Positions 38,538 through 48,229 of a DNA stretch of 64,000 bases are shown here, in pieces (position 1 is the stretch's first letter; every line of letters starts with the position of its first letter). Origin of the DNA: Xaviernesmea rhizosphaerae (GTDB lineage: Bacteria > Pseudomonadota > Alphaproteobacteria > Rhizobiales > Rhizobiaceae); the NCBI RefSeq assembly GCF_001938945.1, contig NZ_MKIO01000029.1, positions 62,001 to 126,000 on the forward strand, written 5' to 3'. Made by a program: the position numbers and the translations under genes. The notes under the pieces are model-generated. The model had not been told where the DNA came from. It made no database searches and saw nothing but the letters and a program-made list of their open reading frames with translations.

Positions 38538-39365
38538 TCAGCTCTCGAAGGGCGGCACCAGCTGATCCATCGAGCGCGCGGGCTCCGAGCAGCCGGCCTC
38601 GCCCACCACCCGCGCCGGCACGCCGGCGACGGTGGACTTGGGCGGAACGGGCTTGAGAACGACCGAGCCGGCCGCCACGCGCGAGCAGTTGCCGACATGG
38701 ATATTGCCGAGGATCTTGGCGCCCGCGCCGATCAGCACGCCATTGCCGATCTTCGGATGGCGGTCGCTGCCTTCCTTGCCCGTGCCGCCGAGCGTCACGC
38801 CATGGAGGATCGAGACATTGTCGCCGATCACTGCGGTTTCGCCCACCACAAGCCCGGTGGCATGATCGAGGAAGATGCCCTTGCCGATGCGCGCAGCCGG
38901 ATTGATGTCGGTCTGGAAGATCGAGGAGGAGCGGCTCTGCAGGTAAAGGGCGAGGTCGCGCCGGCCGTGCGAGAACAGCCAATGCGCCAGACGATGGGTC
39001 TGGATGGCGTGGAAGCCCTTGAAATAGAGCAGAACCTCCATGAAGCGGGTGCATGCCGGATCGCGGTCATAGACGGCCTGGATATCGACGCGCAGGATCG
39101 AGCTCCATTGCGGCCAGTCCGCCGCCATTTCCGCAAAGGCCTGGCGCAGCAGGCTTGCCGAGAGGTCGCCATGGTCCAGCCTCTCGCAGATGCGGTGGAT
39201 CACGGCCTTTTCCAGCGAGGTCTGGTTGATGATCGTCGCGTAGAGGAAGGCTCCCAGGACCGGCTCGCGCTCGGCGGCAAGGGCGGCTTCCTCGCGCAGG
39301 CTGTCCCAGATCGGATCCATCGGCTGGATCGTCTCGCTGGAACGGATGTCGGTCCTGGCAGCCAT
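38538..39365 (-). CDS. cysE: Serine O-acetyltransferase
   Basis: Acetylates serine with acetyl-CoA, the first step of cysteine synthesis. The start at 39365 (MAARTDIRSSETIQPMDPIW) is 7 bases after AAGGAG; an earlier ATG lacks such a site. 275 residues. An N-terminal helical SATase domain (about 20-150) with EPVLGAFLYATIINQTSL precedes the left-handed beta-helix with DIHPAA-type motif (TDINPAARIGKGIFLDHATG), HGVTLGGTGKEGSDRHPKIG and the C-terminal cap. The tail MDQLVPPFES may carry the cysteine-synthase-binding and feedback end, although the usual terminal Ile is absent. Confidence 0.96.
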   Translation of the reverse strand: MAARTDIRSSETIQPMDPIWDSLREEAALAAEREPVLGAFLYATIINQTSLEKAVIHRICERLDHGDLSASLLRQAFAEMAADWPQWSSILRVDIQAVYDRDPACTRFMEVLLYFKGFHAIQTHRLAHWLFSHGRRDLALYLQSRSSSIFQTDINPAARIGKGIFLDHATGLVVGETAVIGDNVSILHGVTLGGTGKEGSDRHPKIGNGVLIGAGAKILGNIHVGNCSRVAAGSVVLKPVPPKSTVAGVPARVVGEAGCSEPARSMDQLVPPFES

Positions 39366-39667
39366 TGCCGCTCTCCTTGCACCTTGCGAATAGGGGCCTT
39401 GTGACGGCGCGCAGCTCATGGGAACTCCCAGGGCACGCGCCGCTGTCCTTCTCCTTTCCGATGAGGACGGAAAGGCCTGTCAATTTGAGTGGCACATATA
39501 GGGCAAAATCACGCCAACGGAAATGGCCCTGCGGCCACAACACAGGTCCCTCTCTGCCTTCCGGACCAGGGCGGGTGGCCTGCCTGCATCGTTCGCTGCG
39601 GACACGCCCGCTATTTGCGGCCGGGCATAAGCCGGACCTCGCGCGCCATCGGGCAGCGCGCCCGGCG
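39366..39667. other. Gap between the alpha/beta hydrolase gene and cysE
   Basis: 302 bp that should carry the cysE promoter and the hydrolase 3' end. No convincing terminator, repeat or ORF is seen. Confidence 0.4.
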
Positions 39668-40453
39668 TCAATGACCGGCATGCTGCTCCAGGAAAGCGAG
39701 GACGGCGGCCTTGAACACCCGGTCGCCGACAGCCAGCATGTGGTCGCGGTTGGGAATGTCGAGCGCGGTGGCATTCGGCATCAGGGCGGCCAGCGCCTGA
39801 GGCGATCCGCCAATATCGTCGCGCGTGCCCACGGCCACCAGCGTCGGTGCGGCGATCCGGCCCATGTCCTCGACTGAGAGGAGATCGCGCGAGGTCGAGA
39901 TGCAGGCGGCAAGGGCCTGACGGTCGCTCTTGGTCTGATCGGCGAAAGCGCGGAACATGCGGCCGCGCTCATGGCTCACCTCCTCCAGCGAGGGCGCCAG
40001 CAGCGCGTCGGCGATCGGGTCCCAATCGCCCACGCCCTCGACCATGCCGATGCCGAGACCGCCGAGCACGAGCGCGCGCACGCGCTCCGGCGTCTCGCGC
40101 GCCAGGAAAGCCGAGATGCGCGCGCCCATGGAATAGCCCATCAGCGTGGCCGAGGTGATGCCGAGATGATCGAGCAGCGCCCGGGCATCGGCCGCCATGG
40201 CCGGCGGATGATAGAGGGCAGGATCGTGCGGCTTGGCGCTTCGGCCATGGCCGCGATTGTCGAGCGCGATCACCCGGTAACCGGCATCACCCAGCGTCTT
40301 CAGCCAGCCGGGAAAGACCCAGTTGACGAGCGCGCTGGAGGCGAAGCCGTGAATGAGCAGCACCGGCGGACCGGCAGGATCGCCCTTGTCGAAAAAGGAA
40401 AGATCCAGCCCGTCATGGCGAAAGGTCTGGAACGACGGAGCGTTGAGATCCAT
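39668..40453 (-). CDS. Alpha/beta hydrolase
   Basis: 261 residues from the ATG at 40453 (MDLNAPSFQTFRHDGLDL), 8-9 bases after AAGGAG. Fold motifs: oxyanion HG as VLLIHGFASSALVNW, nucleophile elbow GYSMGARI with Ser, acid candidate in VAVGTRDDIGG and the catalytic His in IPNRDHMLAVGD. No signal peptide, so probably a cytoplasmic esterase or related enzyme; the substrate cannot be told from sequence. It is divergent from the zinc-binding gene. Confidence 0.92.
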   Translation of the reverse strand: MDLNAPSFQTFRHDGLDLSFFDKGDPAGPPVLLIHGFASSALVNWVFPGWLKTLGDAGYRVIALDNRGHGRSAKPHDPALYHPPAMAADARALLDHLGITSATLMGYSMGARISAFLARETPERVRALVLGGLGIGMVEGVGDWDPIADALLAPSLEEVSHERGRMFRAFADQTKSDRQALAACISTSRDLLSVEDMGRIAAPTLVAVGTRDDIGGSPQALAALMPNATALDIPNRDHMLAVGDRVFKAAVLAFLEQHAGH

Positions 40454-40705
40454 GGGGCAAAACTCCTTCAAACGGTCTTCGTCCGGCACCAAGGGCGCCG
40501 GCCATCATCTTTATGCGGCGTCTTCTTACATGGTGACGGCCCGGCGCGCGACCGCAAAGCGCAGCCGATCTGCCCACCATCACGCCCGATCGTGGCGCCG
40601 GAAAATCCGGCATGAGGCACGCTTGGCGTCTACACATTTGCCGCAAAGCTTTCTAAGGTGCCGGCCGATCGAAACCCGATACCGCAAGAACCGGAGCATA
40701 GAGCC

Positions 40706-40951
40706 ATGGCCAGTCACGGCATTCCCCATTTCCAGAACGACGGCGGCCATGCCGTGATCGAAATCGGCGTCAAGGAGTTCATGTGCACCGGCGCCTCCAT
40801 TCCCTTCGACCATCCGCACATCTTCATCGACATGGGCGACGACAACGAGAAGGTCTGCTCCTACTGTTCGACGCTCTATCGCTACAACCCTGCCCTTAAG
40901 GCAGAAGAGACCGTGCCCTCGGGCTGCCTTTTTTCGGTCAAGGCGGCCTAA
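40706..40951 (+). CDS. Small zinc-finger domain protein (NDUFS6/CHCC type)
   Basis: 81 residues from the ATG at 40706 (MASHGIPHFQNDGGHAVIEI). The zinc-ligand pattern is C at VKEFMCTGASIPFDHPHIFI with H, then KVCSYCSTLYRY, which fits the CHCC zinc-finger family related to the mitochondrial complex I subunit NDUFS6. Bacterial members may assist complex I, but this is inferred. Nine bases separate it from the FAD monooxygenase gene. Confidence 0.9.
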   Translation: MASHGIPHFQNDGGHAVIEIGVKEFMCTGASIPFDHPHIFIDMGDDNEKVCSYCSTLYRYNPALKAEETVPSGCLFSVKAA

Positions 40952-40960
40952 GACCGTTCG

Positions 40961-42106
40961 ATGCCGCATGATCTGCCCGTCGCCATCGCCGGGGCGGGCA
41001 TTGCCGGCCTGACGGCCGCGCTGTCGCTCGCCCGTCACGGCTTCCAGGTCGACATCGTCGAGCAGGCGACGGAGTTGAAGGAAGTCGGCGCGGGGCTGCA
41101 GCTCTCGCCGAACGCCACGGCCGTCTTGGAGCGGATCGGGCTCGGCCACGACCTCGCGCGCGTCTGGCGCGAGCCGGAGGAAATTCGGCTGTCCGACGGC
41201 GCGAGCCTTAGCCGCGTGGCCGCGGTGCCGGCCGGCGCCTATGCCCGGCAGCGCTGGGGCCATGCCTATGCCGCCATCCACCGCGCCGCCCTGCAGCAGG
41301 TGCTAAGCGCGGCGGTGGCCGCCCATCCGCTCTGCCGCCTGCATCTGGGCCAGCGGCTGGATGGCGGCACGATCTCCCGTCTCGACGCCATTACGGGCCG
41401 GCGCCCGGCCGTGCTCATCGGTGCCGATGGCGCCCGGTCCGCGTTGCGCGCGGTTCTTCCCGGCGCCGGCGCGCGGCATTTTTCCGGTCACGTAGCCTGG
41501 CGCATGACCCTGCCCTTCGACAAGGCGCCAGACGTGCTCGATCCGCAGGCGGTGACGGCCTTCATGGCGACGCGGGCCCATGCGGTGGCCTATCCGCTGC
41601 GCGATGCCTTCAATCTGGTGGTGATCGGCCGCGGCAGCGCCGATCTCGCCGCCGGCAGCCCGCATCAGGTGCCGGCCGATCTGCTGGCGCTCTGGCATCC
41701 CGGCCTTCAGGCGGCGATCCGCCAAGCGACGCCGGCCGTGGCCTGGCCGCTCTTCGAGGTGGCAGACGGCGCCTGGGACGATGGCGCGCAGCGTGTGCTC
41801 ATCGGCGATGCTGCCCATGCGATGACACCCTTTGCCGCACAGGGTGCGGCCATGGCGATCGAGGACGCCTTCGAGCTGGCGGGTTTTCTCGCGCAATCGC
41901 GCGCGCCGGCCGATGCTTTCGCCGCCTATCGCCGCCATCGCGCCGGCAGGATCGACAAGGTGCGCGCCCGCGCGGCCTTCAACCGCTTTGCCTATCACGC
42001 CGCCGGTCCGCTGCGGCTCGGCCGCAATCTCGTACTCGGCCTGCGCCGCGGCGAAAGTCTCGCCGCGGATTTCGACTGGCTCTATGGCTATCAGGCGCGG
42101 GGATAA
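40961..42106 (+). CDS. FAD-dependent monooxygenase
   Basis: 381 residues. Class A flavoprotein hydroxylase fold: the dinucleotide-binding motif AIAGAGIAGLTAALSLARHG at the N-terminus, the DG motif region (LIGADGARSALRAVLPGA) and the GD motif LIGDAAHAMTPFAAQGAAMA. Such enzymes act on aromatic substrates (salicylate or hydroxybenzoate hydroxylase-like) or on ubiquinone precursors. The substrate here is not known. It follows the zinc-binding gene closely and ends 66 bases before the metC stop, convergent. Confidence 0.92.
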   Translation: MPHDLPVAIAGAGIAGLTAALSLARHGFQVDIVEQATELKEVGAGLQLSPNATAVLERIGLGHDLARVWREPEEIRLSDGASLSRVAAVPAGAYARQRWGHAYAAIHRAALQQVLSAAVAAHPLCRLHLGQRLDGGTISRLDAITGRRPAVLIGADGARSALRAVLPGAGARHFSGHVAWRMTLPFDKAPDVLDPQAVTAFMATRAHAVAYPLRDAFNLVVIGRGSADLAAGSPHQVPADLLALWHPGLQAAIRQATPAVAWPLFEVADGAWDDGAQRVLIGDAAHAMTPFAAQGAAMAIEDAFELAGFLAQSRAPADAFAAYRRHRAGRIDKVRARAAFNRFAYHAAGPLRLGRNLVLGLRRGESLAADFDWLYGYQARG

Positions 42107-42172
42107 TCCGCGCCATTCGCGCTGCGGCCACTGCCGTCCAGCAGCGACTGCAACAATTTTGGGGCTTCCCTC

Positions 42173-43393
42173 TTAAAGCAGCGAGGCCGCGGCAAAGCCT
42201 AGCTCGAGATCACGCTGGAGATCGGCGACGTTTTCCAGACCGATCTGCAGACGGATGACTGTGCCCTCCGCCGGTCCCTTGGCGATGACGCGGTCGTTGA
42301 GATTGACGTGCACGGCCAGGCTCTCATAGCCGCCCCAGGACCAGCCGAGCCCGAAGAGCCGGAGCGCGTCGAGGAAGGCATAGGCCTTGGCCTTGCGGGC
42401 GCCGGGCTCAGCCTTCAGGACGAAGGAGAAGACACCGGACGCCCCTTTGAAATCGCGCTTCCACAGCGCGTGTCCCGGGAAGCTTTCCAGCGCGGGATGC
42501 AGAACCGCCGCCACCTCCTCGCGCGTTTCCAGCCAGCGCGCAATTGCCAGCGCGCTTTCGCCGTGATGTGCCAGCCGCACGCCCATGGTGCGCAGGCCGC
42601 GCAGCACCTGATAGGAATCATCGGGTGATCCGCAGATGCCGAGCGTGATCGAGGCCTCGTGCAGCCGCTCCCACTGCGCCGCATTGGCCGAGACGGTGCC
42701 GAGCAGGATGTCGGAATGGCCTGCCGGATATTTCGTCGCGGCATGGATCGAAATATCGACGCCGTGGTCGAGCGGACGGAAATAGAGCGGCGTCGCCCAG
42801 GTATTGTCCATGGTGACGACGGCACCGTGGCGATGGGCGACATCGGCGATCGCGCGAATATCCTGCATTTCAAACGTGTTGGAGCCCGGGGCTTCGGTGT
42901 GCACCAGCCGGGTGTTCGGCCGCATCAGGCTCTCGATGCCGGCGCCGATCTCAGGATCGTAATAGTCGACGGTCACGCCGAGATGCGTGAGCATCGCATT
43001 GCAGAAATGCCGCGTCGGCCCATAGACCGAGTCGACAATCAGGGCGTGATCACCCGCGGAGAGCAGCGCCAGGAACGGCACCGTCACCGCCGCCAGCCCC
43101 GAGGGCACGACGATGGTGCCGGCAGAGCCCTCCAGCGCGTCGATCGCCTCGCACAGGGCGTCGGTCGTCGGCGTGCCGCGCGTGCCATAGGTATATTTCT
43201 GCGCCCGCGTCTCCATGGCCGCCGCATTGGGAAACAGCACCGTAGAGGCATGCACGACGGGCGGATTGACGAAGCCGTGGAAGTCGAAGGGATGATTGCC
43301 GAGATGGGCGAGCCGCGTGTTCATTCCGGCAGAGGCCAGTGCGTCCTTATAGACGGGATCCTTGTCATCAGTCATCGCGAAAGCATGCTCCAT
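42173..43393 (-). CDS. metC: Cystathionine beta-lyase (PLP, Cys/Met metabolism family)
   Basis: PLP enzyme that cleaves cystathionine to homocysteine, pyruvate and ammonia. 406 residues from MEHAFAMTDDKDPVYKD, with AGAGAGGG upstream; a second ATG 6 codons later is possible. Seen motifs: TYGTRGTPTTDALCEAIDAL, PSGLAAVTVPFLALLSAGDH, the PLP Lys in ISIHAATKYPAGHSDILLG, and the C-terminal RLQIGLENVADLQRDL. It is divergent from aapJ, an arrangement also reported next to the R. leguminosarum aap operon as I recall. Confidence 0.93.
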   Translation of the reverse strand: MEHAFAMTDDKDPVYKDALASAGMNTRLAHLGNHPFDFHGFVNPPVVHASTVLFPNAAAMETRAQKYTYGTRGTPTTDALCEAIDALEGSAGTIVVPSGLAAVTVPFLALLSAGDHALIVDSVYGPTRHFCNAMLTHLGVTVDYYDPEIGAGIESLMRPNTRLVHTEAPGSNTFEMQDIRAIADVAHRHGAVVTMDNTWATPLYFRPLDHGVDISIHAATKYPAGHSDILLGTVSANAAQWERLHEASITLGICGSPDDSYQVLRGLRTMGVRLAHHGESALAIARWLETREEVAAVLHPALESFPGHALWKRDFKGASGVFSFVLKAEPGARKAKAYAFLDALRLFGLGWSWGGYESLAVHVNLNDRVIAKGPAEGTVIRLQIGLENVADLQRDLELGFAAASLL

Positions 43394-43732
43394 TGAGATG
43401 CCCTCTCTTGAAACCGAGACCCCGCATCCGTCAAGAGTCGGCACTTTTGATCGAACAAAGTGAATCAGCCTGGGATACCAGGGATATTCCTGGGGGATAT
43501 CGATTATTTTTTGTGCGGTGGGCGGATTTATCCCCGTTTATTCGCGAATTTCAGTGGCAAACTCGCAGAAAAAAACAGCAATGCCTTTGTGATGAGCAAG
43601 CCGACTTGACCGGGGTTGTTTTTATGATGAGATAGAATTCTGAGCGCCACCCGCGGTGGTTGTACATCGAGAGGTGGCAGCAGCTTTCGATCGCTCTTTC
43701 AGCGCAGATGACAACACAAAAAGGTTCAAACA
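43394..43732. promoter_or_regulatory. Divergent metC/aapJ regulatory region
   Basis: 339 bp, clearly AT-richer than its surroundings (43500-43640). It should hold both promoters. A dyad CCAGGGATATTCCTGG lies at 43478-43493, and three GGGATA hexamers stand at 43472, 43481 and 43494. No convincing sigma-54 site (GG-N10-GC) was found on the aapJ side. Confidence 0.5.
43478..43493. promoter_or_regulatory. Operator-like dyad in the metC-aapJ gap
   Basis: CCAGG-N-ATAT-N-CCTGG is a perfect 16-bp dyad apart from the two N positions. It is 85 bp from the metC start and about 240 bp from aapJ. Its role is a guess from symmetry and position. Confidence 0.35.
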
Positions 43733-44755
43733 ATGGCAAACAGGATTCTGGCAGTGCTGATCGGCGCTGCGGTCATGGGGATCGGCGCGCAGGCTTCGGC
43801 GGGCACCCTGGAAGACGTGAAAGCCAAGGGCTTCCTGCAGTGCGGCGTCAACGCAAATCTGTCAGGCTTCGGCTCGCAGGATTCCTCCGGCCAGTTCGCG
43901 GGTCTTGATATTGACCTTTGCAAGGCCGTGGCGGCCGCTGTTTTCGGCGACGCCACCAAGGTCAAGTTCACGCCTCTCTCGGCCAAGGACCGTTTTCCGG
44001 CGCTGCAGTCGGGCGAGATCGACATGCTGGCCCGTAACACGACCTGGACTGCCAGCCGCGACAGCCAGCTCGGCTTCGACTTCCGCGCCGTCAACTATTA
44101 CGACGGCCAGGGCTTCATGGTCCGCAAGGAGCTGAACGTGAAGTCGGCGCTGGAACTCTCGGGCGCCGCTGTCTGCGTACAGACCGGCACGACCACCGAG
44201 CTGAACCTGGCCGACTACTTCAAGTCGCACAACCTGCAATACAATCCGGTCGTGTTTGAAAAGCAGGAAGAAGTCGATGCCGCCTACAATGCCGGCCGTT
44301 GCGACGTCTACACCACCGACCAGTCGGGCCTGTACTCGATCCGCCTGTCGCTCTCCAATCCGGACGATCACGTGATTCTGCCGGAAATCATCTCCAAGGA
44401 GCCGCTCGGCCCGGCCGTTCGCCAGGGCGACAGCAAGTGGTTCGACGTGGTGTCCTTCTCCCATTACGCCATGGTGGCCGCCGAGGAATTCGGCATCACC
44501 CAGGCCAATGTCGAGGAAATGAAGAAGTCGCCGAACCCGGATATCAAGCGCTTCCTCGGCGAGGAACAGGGCTCGACCATCGGCGCCGATTTCGGCCTGT
44601 CCAAGGACTGGGCCGTGAACATCATCAAGGCCGTCGGCAATTACGGCGAAGCCTTCGAGCGCAATGTCGGCCAGGGCTCGCCGCTGAAGATCAAGCGTGG
44701 CCTCAACGCGCTGTGGAACCAGGGCGGCCTGCAATACGCTCCACCGATCCGCTAA
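43733..44755 (+). CDS. aapJ: General L-amino acid ABC transporter, substrate-binding protein
   Basis: Periplasmic solute-binding protein of the Aap broad-range amino acid permease. 340 residues. The signal peptide is MANRILAVLIGAAVMGIGAQ with cleavage near ASA-GTLEDV. The SBP_bac_3 domain shows LQCGVNANLSGFGSQDSSGQ, GLDIDLCKAVAAAVFGDATK and IDMLARNTTWTASRDSQLGF. First gene of aapJQMP; an intercistronic hairpin follows it, consistent with the SBP being made in excess. AapJQMP is under Ntr control in Rhizobium leguminosarum as known from the literature. Confidence 0.96.
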   Translation: MANRILAVLIGAAVMGIGAQASAGTLEDVKAKGFLQCGVNANLSGFGSQDSSGQFAGLDIDLCKAVAAAVFGDATKVKFTPLSAKDRFPALQSGEIDMLARNTTWTASRDSQLGFDFRAVNYYDGQGFMVRKELNVKSALELSGAAVCVQTGTTTELNLADYFKSHNLQYNPVVFEKQEEVDAAYNAGRCDVYTTDQSGLYSIRLSLSNPDDHVILPEIISKEPLGPAVRQGDSKWFDVVSFSHYAMVAAEEFGITQANVEEMKKSPNPDIKRFLGEEQGSTIGADFGLSKDWAVNIIKAVGNYGEAFERNVGQGSPLKIKRGLNALWNQGGLQYAPPIR

Positions 44756-44765
44756 GGCGGATGTT

Positions 44766-44813
44766 GACGCGCTAAGCGTCCAATCCTGCGGAAGGCACCC
44801 CCGCGCCTTCCGC
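44766..44813 (+). promoter_or_regulatory. Tandem hairpins between aapJ and aapQ
   Basis: Two adjacent stem-loops: GACGC/GCGTC (44766-44780) and GCGGAAGGC/GCCTTCCGC (44788-44813, 9-bp perfect stem). There is no T-tract, so a 3'-stabilising or partial-termination role that raises AapJ over the membrane subunits is likely. Confidence 0.55.
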
Positions 44814-44864
44814 GACTCTCATTTCAAACGCCCGGCCAACAGGGCGATGCAAAAGGGGTTAAAC

Positions 44865-46088
44865 ATGGCTTCCGCTGATGCCCGCGATGGGGATGGCCGT
44901 CGCGCATCTCTTCTCTATGATCCGTCTGTGCGTGCCTATGCCTATCAGGCGCTGACCGTTCTCGTGGTCGGCTGGCTGATCTGGCAGGCCTGGTCCAATG
45001 CCGCCGAGAACCTCGCCCGCGCCAATATGACGGCCGGCTTCGGCTTTCTGTCCGGCCGCGCCGGCTTCGACCTCGGCCAGGCGCTGATGGCCTACAGTTC
45101 CGATTCCACCTTCGCCCGTGCGCTGACCGTCGGTCTGCTCAACACGCTGCTCGTCGGCGTTCTCGGCATCATCACCGCCACGATCGTCGGCCTGCTGATC
45201 GGCATCGGCCGGCTTTCGAAGAACTGGCTGATCGCGCGGCTCTGCACGATCTATGTCGAGCTGTTCCGCAACATCCCGCCGCTGCTGGTCATCTTCTTCT
45301 GGTACAAGGGTGTGCTGTCGATCCTGCCGGATTTTCGCGCCATTCGCGCCGGCGTGGAACAGGCCAAGGCCGCCGATCCCTCTGTCGGGGACCCGCTGTT
45401 CATCATCTCCAACCGCGGCATCAGCTTTCCCGCGCCGATCTTCCAGCCCGGCTTCGGCGCTGTCTGGATCGCGCTGGCCGCGGCCGTGCTGGGCGCGATC
45501 GGTTTCACCCTGTGGGCCAACAAGGTCCAGGCGGCCACGGGCAAGCGCCCGCCGGCGCTTCTCGTCTCCGTCGCGCTGATCGTGCTGCTTCCGCTCGCAG
45601 TCTTTTTCGCGGCCGGCCAGCCGATCGCCTTCGACTATCCCGTGCTCGGACGCTTCAACCTGAGCGGTGGCGGTCTCATCAGCCCGGAATTCCTGTCGCT
45701 CTATCTGGCACTCTCGCTCTATACCGCCTCCTTCATCGCCGAAATCGTGCGGGCCGGCATTCGCGGCGTGCCCTCGGGCCAGTTCGAGGCCTGCAGCGCG
45801 CTCGGCGTGCGGTCCGACCGCGCCATGCGCCTGGTGATCCTGCCGCAGGCCATGCGCATCATCATTCCGCCTCTGACATCGCAATATCTCAACCTGATCA
45901 AGAACTCTTCGCTCGCCGTCGCCGCCGGCTATCCCGATCTCGTGCAGGTGGGCAACACCATCCTGAACCAGAGCGGCCGCGCCATAGAGGTGATCGCCAT
46001 CTGGATGATCGTATATGTCACGATCAGCCTGGTCACATCCGTCTTCATGAACTGGTTCAATGCCAGGATGGCCCTGAGGGAGCGTTGA
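44865..46088 (+). CDS. aapQ: General L-amino acid ABC transporter permease AapQ
   Basis: First permease subunit, 407 residues from the ATG at 44865 ([20 protein letters not shown]), preceded by AAAAGGGG. An in-frame upstream ATG overlaps aapJ and adds unrelated sequence. HisM-type permease with about eight membrane segments; the N-terminal extension before the core (about 1-95) is a feature of the Aap/Bztb group. The EAA motif region reads [20 protein letters not shown]. It pairs with AapM, which starts one base after its stop. Confidence 0.95.
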   Translation: MASADARDGDGRRASLLYDPSVRAYAYQALTVLVVGWLIWQAWSNAAENLARANMTAGFGFLSGRAGFDLGQALMAYSSDSTFARALTVGLLNTLLVGVLGIITATIVGLLIGIGRLSKNWLIARLCTIYVELFRNIPPLLVIFFWYKGVLSILPDFRAIRAGVEQAKAADPSVGDPLFIISNRGISFPAPIFQPGFGAVWIALAAAVLGAIGFTLWANKVQAATGKRPPALLVSVALIVLLPLAVFFAAGQPIAFDYPVLGRFNLSGGGLISPEFLSLYLALSLYTASFIAEIVRAGIRGVPSGQFEACSALGVRSDRAMRLVILPQAMRIIIPPLTSQYLNLIKNSSLAVAAGYPDLVQVGNTILNQSGRAIEVIAIWMIVYVTISLVTSVFMNWFNARMALRER

Positions 46089-46089
46089 G

Positions 46090-47268
46090 ATGACCGAGAG
46101 CCTCTCCCCGAATATGACCACCGAACTCGGCTATGTCCGCCAGACCTTCCTGCCGCAACAGCCCGCACCGAAGGCGAAATCCACCACGCTTTCCTGGATC
46201 CGGGACAATCTGTTCCCGTCGGTCGGCAACAGCATCCTGACGCTCATCGCCCTGGCGCTGCTCGTCCGCTATCTGCCGGGGCTGATCGACTGGCTGTTCG
46301 TCTCGGCCCAATGGACAGGCACAGACCGGGCGGCCTGCGCCACCGCAGTTCAGGGCGGCGTTCGCCCCGATGGCTGGAGCGGCGCCTGCTGGGCCTATGT
46401 CGGCGACCGCTTCCAGCAGTTCATGATCGGCTCCTATCCGCGGTCCGAAGCCTGGCGGCCCTATCTGGTGGCCGCCCTGTTCGTGGCGCTCTTGGTACCG
46501 CTGCTGATCCCCTCGGTCCCGCGCAAGGGGCTGAACGCGCTGCTGATGCTCGTTGCCCTGCCCATCGTCGCCTATATCCTGCTGCTCGGCGGGGTCTTCG
46601 GCCTCGAACATGTCGAAACCGCGCTCTGGGGCGGCTTGATGGTCACCCTGATCATCTCCTTCGTCGGCATCGCCGTGTCCCTGCCCGTCGGCGTGCTGCT
46701 GGCGCTGGGGCGGCGCTCGACCATGCCAATCGTCAAGACCTTCTGCGTGCTGTTCATCGAGTTCATCCGCGGCGTGCCGCTGATCACCGTCCTGTTCATG
46801 GCCAGCGTGCTGCTGCCGCTGTTCCTCGAGCCGGGCGACACGATCGACAAATTCCTGCGCGCGCTCGTCGGCGTGTCCATCTTCGCCTCCGCCTATATGG
46901 CGGAAGTGATCCGCGGCGGCCTGCAAGCCATTCCCAAGGGACAATATGAGGGCGCCGACTCGCTCGGCCTCAACTATTTCCACAAGATGGGCTTCGTCAT
47001 CCTGCCGCAGGCGATCAAGCTGGTCATTCCCGGCATCGTCAACACCTTCATCGGCATGTTCAAGGACACCTCGCTGGTCTCGATCATCTCGATGTTCGAC
47101 CTGCTCGGCGTGGTCAAGAACAGCTTCAGCGACGCGACATGGCTGACGCCGGTGACCCCGATGACGGGCCTGGTTTTTGCCGGCTTTGTCTTTTGGATGT
47201 TCTGCTTCGGCATGTCGCGCTATTCTGGCTTCATCGAGCGCCGGCTCGACAAGGGGCACAAGCGCTGA
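46090..47268 (+). CDS. aapM: General L-amino acid ABC transporter permease AapM
   Basis: Second permease subunit, 392 residues from [20 protein letters not shown]. Core permease domain in the C-terminal half with the EAA loop [20 protein letters not shown] and helices such as [21 protein letters not shown] long N-terminal part with two or three helices and a periplasmic loop (about 80-125) is typical of AapM. One base separates it from aapQ. Confidence 0.95.
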   Translation: MTESLSPNMTTELGYVRQTFLPQQPAPKAKSTTLSWIRDNLFPSVGNSILTLIALALLVRYLPGLIDWLFVSAQWTGTDRAACATAVQGGVRPDGWSGACWAYVGDRFQQFMIGSYPRSEAWRPYLVAALFVALLVPLLIPSVPRKGLNALLMLVALPIVAYILLLGGVFGLEHVETALWGGLMVTLIISFVGIAVSLPVGVLLALGRRSTMPIVKTFCVLFIEFIRGVPLITVLFMASVLLPLFLEPGDTIDKFLRALVGVSIFASAYMAEVIRGGLQAIPKGQYEGADSLGLNYFHKMGFVILPQAIKLVIPGIVNTFIGMFKDTSLVSIISMFDLLGVVKNSFSDATWLTPVTPMTGLVFAGFVFWMFCFGMSRYSGFIERRLDKGHKR

Positions 47269-47298
47269 CCCTTCAAACGCGAAAGCCTGCGCCAGCGC

Positions 47299-47325
47299 GC
47301 CGGGAAGGCCCCGATCCTTCCCGGC
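47299..47325 (+). promoter_or_regulatory. Hairpin between aapM and aapP
   Basis: GCCGGGAAGG and CCTTCCCGGC form a perfect 10-bp stem with a 7-base loop, about 30 bases after the aapM stop and 40 before aapP. No T-tract; likely an mRNA-stability or attenuation element. Confidence 0.5.
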
Positions 47326-47365
47326 ACCATCGTAACAAGCAAAGAAAAAACAAGGGAAACGACAG

Positions 47366-48142
47366 ATGAGTGCTCAAGCCGCGCCGAAAGCGATGACCGT
47401 CTCCGCGACAGACGTTGCCGTCGAGATCATCGGCATGAACAAATGGTATGGCGACTTCCACGTTCTGCGCGACATCAACCTCAAGGTCATGCGCGGCGAA
47501 CGGATCGTGATTGCCGGCCCCTCGGGCTCCGGCAAATCGACGATGATCCGCTGCATCAACCGCCTGGAAGAGCACCAGAAGGGCAAGATCATCGTTGACG
47601 GCATCGAGTTGACCAACGACCTCAAGAAGATCGACGAAGTGCGGCGCGAAGTCGGCATGGTGTTCCAGCACTTCAACCTGTTTCCGCATCTCACCATCCT
47701 GGAAAACTGCACGTTGGCGCCGATCTGGGTGCGCAAGATGCCGAAGAAGGATGCCGAAGAGATCGCGATGCACTATCTCAAGCGCGTCAAGATCCCGGAA
47801 CAGGCAAACAAATATCCCGGCCAGCTCTCCGGCGGCCAGCAGCAGCGCGTGGCGATTGCCCGCTCGCTCTGCATGAAGCCGAAGATCATGCTGTTCGACG
47901 AGCCGACCTCGGCACTCGACCCCGAAATGGTCAAGGAAGTGCTCGACACCATGGTCGGCCTGGCCGAAGAGGGCATGACCATGCTCTGCGTTACCCATGA
48001 AATGGGCTTCGCCCGCCAGGTGGCCAACCGCGTGATCTTCATGGACCAGGGCCAGATCGTCGAGCAGAATTCGCCCGCCGAATTCTTCGATAATCCGCAG
48101 CACGAGCGCACCAAGCTCTTCCTGAGCCAGATCCTGCATTGA
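47366..48142 (+). CDS. aapP: General L-amino acid ABC transporter ATPase AapP
   Basis: ATP-binding subunit of the Aap permease, 258 residues. Walker [13 protein letters not shown], signature [15 protein letters not shown], Walker [15 protein letters not shown], and the switch His in [12 protein letters not shown]. It starts 97 bases after aapM behind an intercistronic hairpin and completes the four-gene operon. A GGGAA ribosome site precedes the ATG ([15 protein letters not shown]). Confidence 0.96.
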   Translation: MSAQAAPKAMTVSATDVAVEIIGMNKWYGDFHVLRDINLKVMRGERIVIAGPSGSGKSTMIRCINRLEEHQKGKIIVDGIELTNDLKKIDEVRREVGMVFQHFNLFPHLTILENCTLAPIWVRKMPKKDAEEIAMHYLKRVKIPEQANKYPGQLSGGQQQRVAIARSLCMKPKIMLFDEPTSALDPEMVKEVLDTMVGLAEEGMTMLCVTHEMGFARQVANRVIFMDQGQIVEQNSPAEFFDNPQHERTKLFLSQILH

Positions 48143-48188
48143 TCTCAGGGCTCCGCTAATCACCGGCCCGAAGCGCAAGGGCATCTCT

Positions 48189-48229
48189 CGACAGGCGTCG
48201 GCAATGGTCAAAATTGCCGGCGCCTGTCG
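48189..48229 (+). terminator. Long hairpin downstream of aapP
   Basis: A 17-bp stem (CGACAGGCGTCGGCAAT with ATTGCCGGCGCCTGTCG, one G.T wobble) closes a 7-base loop 47 bases after the aapP stop. No T-tract beyond CCGTTTG, so termination may be partial or the structure protects the 3' end. Confidence 0.65.

Noticed and set aside
43430-43732. Possible sigma-54 promoter for aapJ
   Set aside because: I looked for TGGCAC-N5-TTGC because Aap is Ntr-linked in R. leguminosarum, but found only poor partial matches.
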